Assembly (NCBI GenBank): GCA_035578175.1
Contig: JAQMRL010000001.1
Span: 377,337,220-377,401,219, forward strand
From: Catonia carolina
Lineage: Eukaryota > Arthropoda > Insecta > Hemiptera > Achilidae
Direction: 5' to 3'
Length of the DNA: 64,000 nt
The notes under the pieces were generated by a model. It did not search any database, was not told the DNA's origin, and saw only the letters and a program-made list of their open reading frames with translations. How positions within the stretch are numbered: position 1 is the first letter of the stretch; each line of letters opens with the position of its first letter. Shown piece after piece: positions 58,346 through 64,000 of the stretch. Position numbers and translations under genes: made by a program.

Positions 58346-59610
58346 TTATATAAAAATAATACAATTACCAATGTTTTAGTTATTAAAAAACAAATTCAAA
58401 ATCGTTCGGTGGGAAAATAAAATATTACGCAGTGTATAAATGTCCTAGGAAGCAATAAAGCTGTGATTAAAGTATTTTGTAATGAAATTAACGCTGCATA
58501 AATGTTGTTCAGTAATTTTTTATTCTGGATGAGACTAAAGAGTCTTAAATTTTGGACTTATTTTGTACTTAGTTGTTGAATTAATAAATTTATTATGCCG
58601 AAATAATCTTGGATGAACACAATTTTTATAACGTGGTTTTAATAAATATAATTTTGAAATCAGCATGAAACGTCTTGTTAATTAACAAAGTATGAAAATC
58701 CCAGATGAAATTCAAAGATATTTTAGCTGAAAAACCTAAACAGAAAATACTATGTTTTTTTATCAGCCAAACAACTTAATAACATCCTGAATGTAGAAAT
58801 ATATTAACTGTTTTTGTATGTCAAGTGTTTTAATATGAATATGAGTTTTTGAACTTCATATTGTTCTAGATGTATATATTTTAAATCATATAAATAAACA
58901 ATATTCGAAAAAAATTCTGTACAGCCAAATATTATTTAACAATTTTGAAAAATAGTTAAATGGATTTAGATTGAAATTAATTTAGAAAGCTGTCATGTGA
59001 CCTCAAAACCGTATGACAAAAACAACCCTAGGGATTTAGAGGAAGTGCTGGATGCCAGTAAACGAATCAAGCGTACGGGTGTGTTGGAGGACCTACGGGA
59101 TTCAAACACGGCTGGTGTCCTATCATCCCTCTTTCATTTCACGAATGTGACAATAAAGTTTTCCAGAACAACTCTCCATAAATAAAATAAAAATTATGAG
59201 TGGTTTCCGAACAAGTTTAAAACCCATTAATAATGGCTTTGAAATTTAAGTTTTTATTGTTATTCAACAAGTTTTATCATTCTTATTGTATTTTTATGGT
59301 CTTGTAAAATTTGAGTGCAAAACTAGAGCGTGACATTATTTGTTCATCAATAAAATAGGAGCATACACGTTGGACTATTACACAGAAATTTCCAAGTAAA
59401 TTTTTACATTGAAATTTGTTAATAGAAAAATCACTAATTGATTCTGTACTATGTTGTAAGAAAAAATTGTAAATAAAGGTTTTAGATTTAATAATCTTTA
59501 ACAATTTTGATTATTATGTGTATAAATACGCAATTATAAAATTATTGCAAACATTCCAAGGCACTATTCTTGCTGATTGTTTGTTAAATACAATATTCTT
59601 CCTTACCGTC

Positions 59611-59654
<44 letters not shown>

Positions 59655-60167
59655 TTTAAAATTCACGGAAAGGAACACTGTGTTATTTAAAAAAAAAATA
59701 AGTACAATCATAATTATAAAACTCGACACAATGATGACTTTAGACCTGAAACATACAGAATTTCAAATTTCTCAAAAGGAATCCACTACAATTCCGTTCG
59801 GTTTTTCAAAAGATTGCCATGTGAAAAAGGACTCTTTCATTTAAAAAACTTTGATCGGGAAGTAAAAGGTTTTTTAACAAAACATGCATTTTATTCTGAT
59901 CAGGTCTTAAATTATCTTACAAGGAATGCTCTTTAAATGTAATATGTGCAGAATTTATAATTATGAAACTTTGTTAGTGTTAATGAATAACCTTAGAATA
60001 ATTCCAATGTACATTATTTAAGTAGGAATTTAATGAACAAGTTATTTTTTTGTTTAAGTGAACTCTTCATTGTTAACAAAAGTTACTTGGGGAATTATAT
60101 TTAAAGGATTATTCCTTCTGGTCGCTGATAAATAAAGATTTATTTATTTCATTTTATTTATTATTTA
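58346..60167. other. AT-rich stretch with a (TA)n tract
   Basis: No gene recognised. The (TA)n run lies at 59615-59649. A 62-codon frame at 58997-59185 has a somewhat protein-like composition but no motif or splice support. Confidence 0.35.
59615..59649. repeat. (TA)n microsatellite
   Basis: About 17 TA units without interruption. Confidence 0.95.
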
Positions 60168-60665
60168 ATTTTGCCCTAAATTATTGCATTTTAAGGCCGG
60201 AATCGTAAAAAACGATTTTTACTACGAGAGTACAATTATCTCCAAGAATTCCAGCAGACATGCGTTTATCTATTCCAATAAATAGCTGTGTACCATATCT
60301 TGTAGAAAATTTTAAAAAAAATAGTAAATGGGGTGATTATAAAAACAATCGGAGGAGCCTTTTGTGAGAAAATTCTAAAAAAGTAAAAAATTTCACGAGT
60401 AAACTACTACTTCCAGTTGACCGATTTTGATCGTGTCAACTATTTTGTTCTTGTCGGGTCTTCTAGTGGTACCTAACATAAGTTCTAAGTTCAACTTTGT
60501 ACGCTATTCCGTTCTTGAGATTTTTGTTCACATACAGACCAATCGTTAAAATCATGTTGTTTTTTAGGTTAAAAAGTCCTTAAAACGTGTACATTCGATG
60601 AAATTCGATTTTGAAAAATTTACTTGAAAAAATACTTACTTTCCTTTCCTATATATCTATATAGA
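60168..60665 (-). repeat. U1 family, copy c (partial)
   Basis: Same orientation as copy a (51284-52086). It lacks the two sub-units at one end and begins 'ccctaaattattgcatttta' with 'aaggccggaatcgtaaaa'; it continues through 'ccgattttgatcgtgtca', 'cttgtcgggtcttctag' and ends 'tttcctttcctatatatcta'. With copy d it forms a second, wider inverted pair. Confidence 0.8.
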
Positions 60666-61550
60666 GAAAAAAATTAAAAATCCTTTACATAATTGTTTAT
60701 TTACTATAAATATAGCCTATTATAACATTTACAATTAATTAGAAATTTAGTAACATGTTCAATTAGCTACACGTTATTTAACTAATCTTCAGAAATTGCG
60801 GGCAACTAACCTTGATGTCAACTTGATACTCTCTCGTAGATGTAGAACAGTTTGAATGTTAAGGAAATTTGCATTTACATGAATCCCGTTTTGATGAGTC
60901 ACCACTAGTTAAGAACTTAAGCACTTAAGCAAGTTTGGTCCAATAGTTAATGTAAAATGGTCAGGCAACTTACGTTTTCTCTAAATTAAGAAAAGAACAA
61001 AACATTTATGCATTTCTTAGTAAACAGTATACAAAATAATACACTTAGTTTTCCTTTCACTTGATTTGTGGTGTTGTAATAATATTCTTATAATATTTTT
61101 TTGTCTCCTACTGTAAGCTGTTTACATTCTGAACTACGTCCAATTTTTTTATACTTTTAGAAGTTGAAGAGACTTTGGTTAAAGATAGATTTCTTGGGTG
61201 AGAAATTAAGTGCGTGGTTTAATGCAACGACTTAGGTTTAATTCGTACAACTATGGTAAGATCAAAATTTATACAGAACAAAAATGTTCAGTTTAATTAC
61301 CAAATTTTTTATTTTTTAAATCAATCATTGACTCATATTAAATTTCAGAATTCTTTTTTATGCTATTGATCTGTACAGGAAAGTTACCCCCCATGATTTT
61401 AACATGCCCTTATTCATTGAAATGTTAATACTAAAATACTGTAGTTTACATTTTAATTATGCTGAAGTAATTAAAGATGAATGGTTCTTAATAGTAAAAA
61501 AATGTGAAGGGCTTCCATGACAAAAAAATCTAGATCTTTTAATTTGTCAA
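60666..61550. other. AT-rich stretch, nothing recognised
   Basis: No feature supported. Confidence 0.35.
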
Positions 61551-61690
61551 ATTTGCAAGTTGGTCAAGTGGTAAAGTCATCACCACAAGGCAGCTGTTTA
61601 ACAGCTGATTTTCGGTTACATAGTTTCCGTGCCTTTTATACGAACATGAATTCTAGATAGTGGTTAACGTTGCACCATAGCGTATACGCT
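61551..61690 (+). repeat. tRNA-like SINE, degenerate
   Basis: An A-box-like AGTTGGTCAAGTGGTAAAG (about 61557-61575) is clear. The B box is decayed (GATTTTCGGTTACATAG). Downstream 'tgccttttatacgaacatga' has no match to the other SINE bodies. Confidence 0.45.
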
Positions 61691-61733
61691 ATCTCTTCTA
61701 TATCTCTTCTACGTCTCTTCTATACGCTATGGT
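61674..61733. repeat. Hairpin with TCTCTTCTA triple in the loop
   Basis: ACCATAGCGTATA (61674-61686) and TATACGCTATGGT (61721-61733) form a perfect 13-bp stem. The 34-base loop contains three TCTCTTCTA units about 11 bases apart. Confidence 0.75.
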
Positions 61734-62407
61734 TGCACTTTGTTGATGGTTAGAGTTTATTTAACTACACTCTTTCACCAATTGTTGATCTGAGTCTGTA
61801 CAAGAATTAGTCTTATTTACACGTCAAACACTTCATCTCATTGGGTCACGAGGATTCTTATTGTTCTTAAATTAAGCACATTACTAAGTACTCACATTAG
61901 GGTTTAAAAAAATAAATAAGTAGTTTCTCAAATTTATATAAATCAAGAGGAAAAACATTAAAAACATGTGCTTAGCTATTACCTATTTACATGTATTTCT
62001 CTGTAGTTTAATGTTGAACTTGGATAAAATTGTCCAGATATTTCTATTTTTTACCTAACAATATTAATGTAACCTGTACACTAATGACACCGTGTTTACA
62101 AACACCAGAATTCAAGGGTGATACTTAAAAAACGATCTTAGGAGCTCGTAAGGAAGTCATTAAATTATATCTTATGGAGATACGATGCCATTTCACGAGT
62201 AAAGAAAATTACCGAATATTTATATTAATAAATTTGATTAATAAAATTTCAATTTCATAAAAAATAATTCATAGTTATACCGTCCGTCGGACTATAACAA
62301 AATCGAGGAAAGTATTCATATAAGGCAAAGGTAATGTTATAGTAAGCGTACTGTAGTAATTTCACAGAAGAATAAACGGTTAGCAGTTCAAATGACCTGA
62401 CCATATA
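61734..62407. other. AT-rich stretch, nothing recognised
   Basis: No feature supported. Confidence 0.35.
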
Positions 62408-63150
62408 TGAAACTTCTTTTATTTTATCTTGTCCTACAGGAATATTAAGGAAGAAAAGTATTGTTTTCAAGTCGAGTTTTTACCGGCTATACTCGTTTTC
62501 AGGCCCCCTGAACACAAAAAAACATGTTTATAGCGTTTTGCTGTGTGTGTGTGAACAAATATTTCAAGAACGGAATATCGTACAAAGTTGAAACTTTGAA
62601 CTTAATGTACGTATTATGAAAAACCCCGACACAAACATTTTCATCAAAATCGGTCAACCGAAAGTAGTAGTTCATTCGTGTGAATTTTCACTTTTTGCGA
62701 TTTTCTCAAAAATGACCCGTAAGATTTTTTTTAATTGTCTCATTTTCTACATTTTCATGCTCTACATAATAGCTTTAACGCCATGTCTGCTGAAATTCTT
62801 GGGGAGGCTGTGCTCTCGTAAAAAGGAATATTTTTTTTATGATTTTTTTTTATTATGCATTCTAGGGCGAAAGTGTATAAGTTGTAGAACATTAAAAAAC
62901 CTAAGTAGGCCTACAACTTTTATTTCAAACAGTTTATTTTTGCACAACGTTTAGTTTAACAGAAATTAGTGATTTTCTGTTGTTTTTTTTTTCATCAAAA
63001 TCTGTAAAAAATGAGAATTTTTTAGATTGTGGCCGTAGTACGATTTTTACGACAAATATGAGTATATTTCAAGTTAGAGGAAATTAAAAACCCTAGAGCA
63101 TTTATTTTAAGCATTTTTCTCTACGGACCCTAGTTCAGAGGGATTTATTG
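62408..63150 (+). repeat. U1 family, copy d
   Basis: Same orientation as copy b. Shared blocks: 'caggccccctgaacacaaaa', 'aaacattttcatcaaaatcg', 'gtctgctgaaattcttgggg', 'cctacaacttttatttcaaa' and 'taagcatttttctctacgga'. A 112-codon frame (62616-62954) through it is a chance reading and is broken in the other copies. Confidence 0.85.
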
Positions 63151-63159
63151 ATTTTTATT

Positions 63160-63325
63160 TCAGTTTATTCTGAGCCTCATCTCAACATCTCGAACTTCTT
63201 GGTTATTAGTGACTATTTAGCATTGAAAAATGGTGGATTTGAACTTGTAATAATTTTTCCAGGAATCGGATCGGGGACCCCCACCTTGCAACGTAGCATG
63301 CTAACAACTAAGTTAAGATTTATTA
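63160..63325 (-). repeat. tRNA-derived SINE (Val-like)
   Basis: On the minus strand the head has an A-box-like TTAGTTGTTAGCATGCTACG (about 63314-63295) and a B box GATCCGATTCC (about 63273-63263). The body follows (ATTATTACAAGTTCAAATCC, then ACTAATAACCAAG) and an AATAAA-rich tail is near 63165. It abuts U1 copy d. A 95-codon frame on the plus strand through it (63148-63435) is chance. Confidence 0.7.
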
Positions 63326-64000
63326 CATTCCTATTTGTTATTTGTACAGAATCGATTTATTTTGATAAACTTTTGTTCAGTGAATATACCATTTTTAATG
63401 TTTATTTTCAAATTATTCAGGAAAATACTTTGTAATTTTGAACTTTTATTAATTCTCTTATTTCATCAAGTTTTTAAAAAAATAAGTTTAAAAAGTAATT
63501 TAATCTAAAATATTAAAAACAAAGCATTTCATTACAGAACGTCTGAAAAAATTGAATGTTTTTATTTTCTTGGTATAAATTTCTTTGTGGTTACAGACAG
63601 AATTTACTATAAAATAAGTAAGTTGCGCAATGGTATGGCCTAATGTTTCTCTATTGGATTCTGACTTTTGCAGTTAGAAGAGTTAAACTGGAACTTTGTT
63701 TAAATCTGTTGTAAGAACTGGAGCAGGTGGTACGAACTCTATTTGGGTTTAGTGAAACTAATACTTCGCAAAACAATAGAGACCCTTATACCCTCACAAA
63801 GTTAAATTTTCCGTTTCAGATTTTGTCTTACCACTGTTTAATATTGCACATAAATATTTTAGTACTGCAAATGTTATCAAGTTATTTATTCGAATTTGTG
63901 TTTGCATGTTTTATTCATGTATTCATTTTTATTGGATGAATGTTTAATGTTTCAGAAAATAATACCCCCTCTTCTTTTTCCATCCCTCCAGATCTTTGTG
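63326..64000. other. AT-rich stretch, nothing recognised
   Basis: No supported feature to the end of the window. Confidence 0.35.

Noticed and set aside
59080..59125. Possible minus-strand SINE B box (complement of gggattcaaac)
   Set aside because: No A box at the proper distance and no SINE body or tail.
59518..59844. Open frame of 108 codons with an (IY)n run
   Set aside because: Produced by the (TA)n microsatellite; no motif on either side.
62616..62954. Open frame of 112 codons
   Set aside because: Lies entirely in U1 copy d; the frame is not kept in copies a, b or c.
63148..63435. Open frame of 95 codons
   Set aside because: Crosses a minus-strand SINE head; no motif.
1..64000. CRISPR array, bacterial operon, rRNA or viral genome
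   Set aside because: No spaced direct-repeat array, no dense coding, no rRNA-like sequence and no virus-like gene set were seen on either strand.

Overview
This 64 kb window looks like intergenic or intronic DNA from an insect nuclear genome. The base composition is strongly AT-rich. There are no long open reading frames, no bacterial-style operons, no rRNA and no intact functional tRNA. The dispersed elements are of kinds typical of arthropods: mariner/Tc1, pogo/Tigger and piggyBac-like DNA elements, jockey-, RTE- and R1-type non-LTR retrotransposons, and tRNA-derived SINEs. The order cannot be fixed from sequence alone; a hemipteran or polyneopteran would fit. No complete host protein gene is visible. 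The only host-like coding candidates are one short exon-like segment (7446-7536, with an ATG and a GT donor) and a very weak one near 9966-9977. If they are real, the window lies in large introns or in the 5' region of a gene.

Layout. At 1-9 kb there is a fragment of a 390-bp SINE-like family (called D1 here), two tRNA-derived SINEs, a 399-bp MITE with arms of about 95 bp, a jockey-type LINE 3' part (4620-5430, minus), another D1 copy, the exon candidate, a strong 31-bp hairpin and a reverse-transcriptase palm fragment (9060-9280). At 9-16 kb there is a Helitron-like 3' end, a D1 copy with a perfect 13-bp target duplication, a mariner whose two ends are 265-bp inverted copies of each other (14115-15049), and stacked LINE/SINE fragments. 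At 16-25 kb there is an RTE-like LINE piece with a twin-priming-like inverted 5' end, a degenerate DUF4817-type Tc1/mariner-superfamily element with a duplicated terminal repeat (18344-19804), a jockey 3' end (21722-22005), and SINE, RTE and D1 fragments. At 26.8-28.7 kb a pogo/Tigger element sits inside a piggyBac-like MITE, which sits inside a jockey LINE fragment. At 32-35 kb there are two more internally deleted Tigger-like elements, one with the catalytic Asp replaced by Asn. At 37-50 kb there are D1 copies with 10-bp and 8-bp target duplications, a jockey fragment, another non-LTR C-terminus (43.2 kb), a jockey relic (46.5 kb), and a SINE interrupted by a second copy of the piggyBac-like MITE. 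At 51.3-53.2 kb two 0.8-kb copies of an unclassified family (called U1 here) face each other as a large imperfect palindrome; further U1 copies lie at 60.2 and 62.4 kb. At 57.3-58.3 kb there is an R1-clade LINE C-terminal half on the minus strand.

The genes do not work together: the recognisable proteins are transposase or reverse-transcriptase relics with stops, frameshifts or lost catalytic residues. What can be read is history, namely the order of nested insertions, target-site duplications, and families shared between loci within the window. I saw no convincing novel functional system. The points most worth following are the U1 family and its palindrome, the D1 retroposon family with target duplications, the mariner with long inverted arms, the triple nest, and the exon candidate at 7.45 kb.
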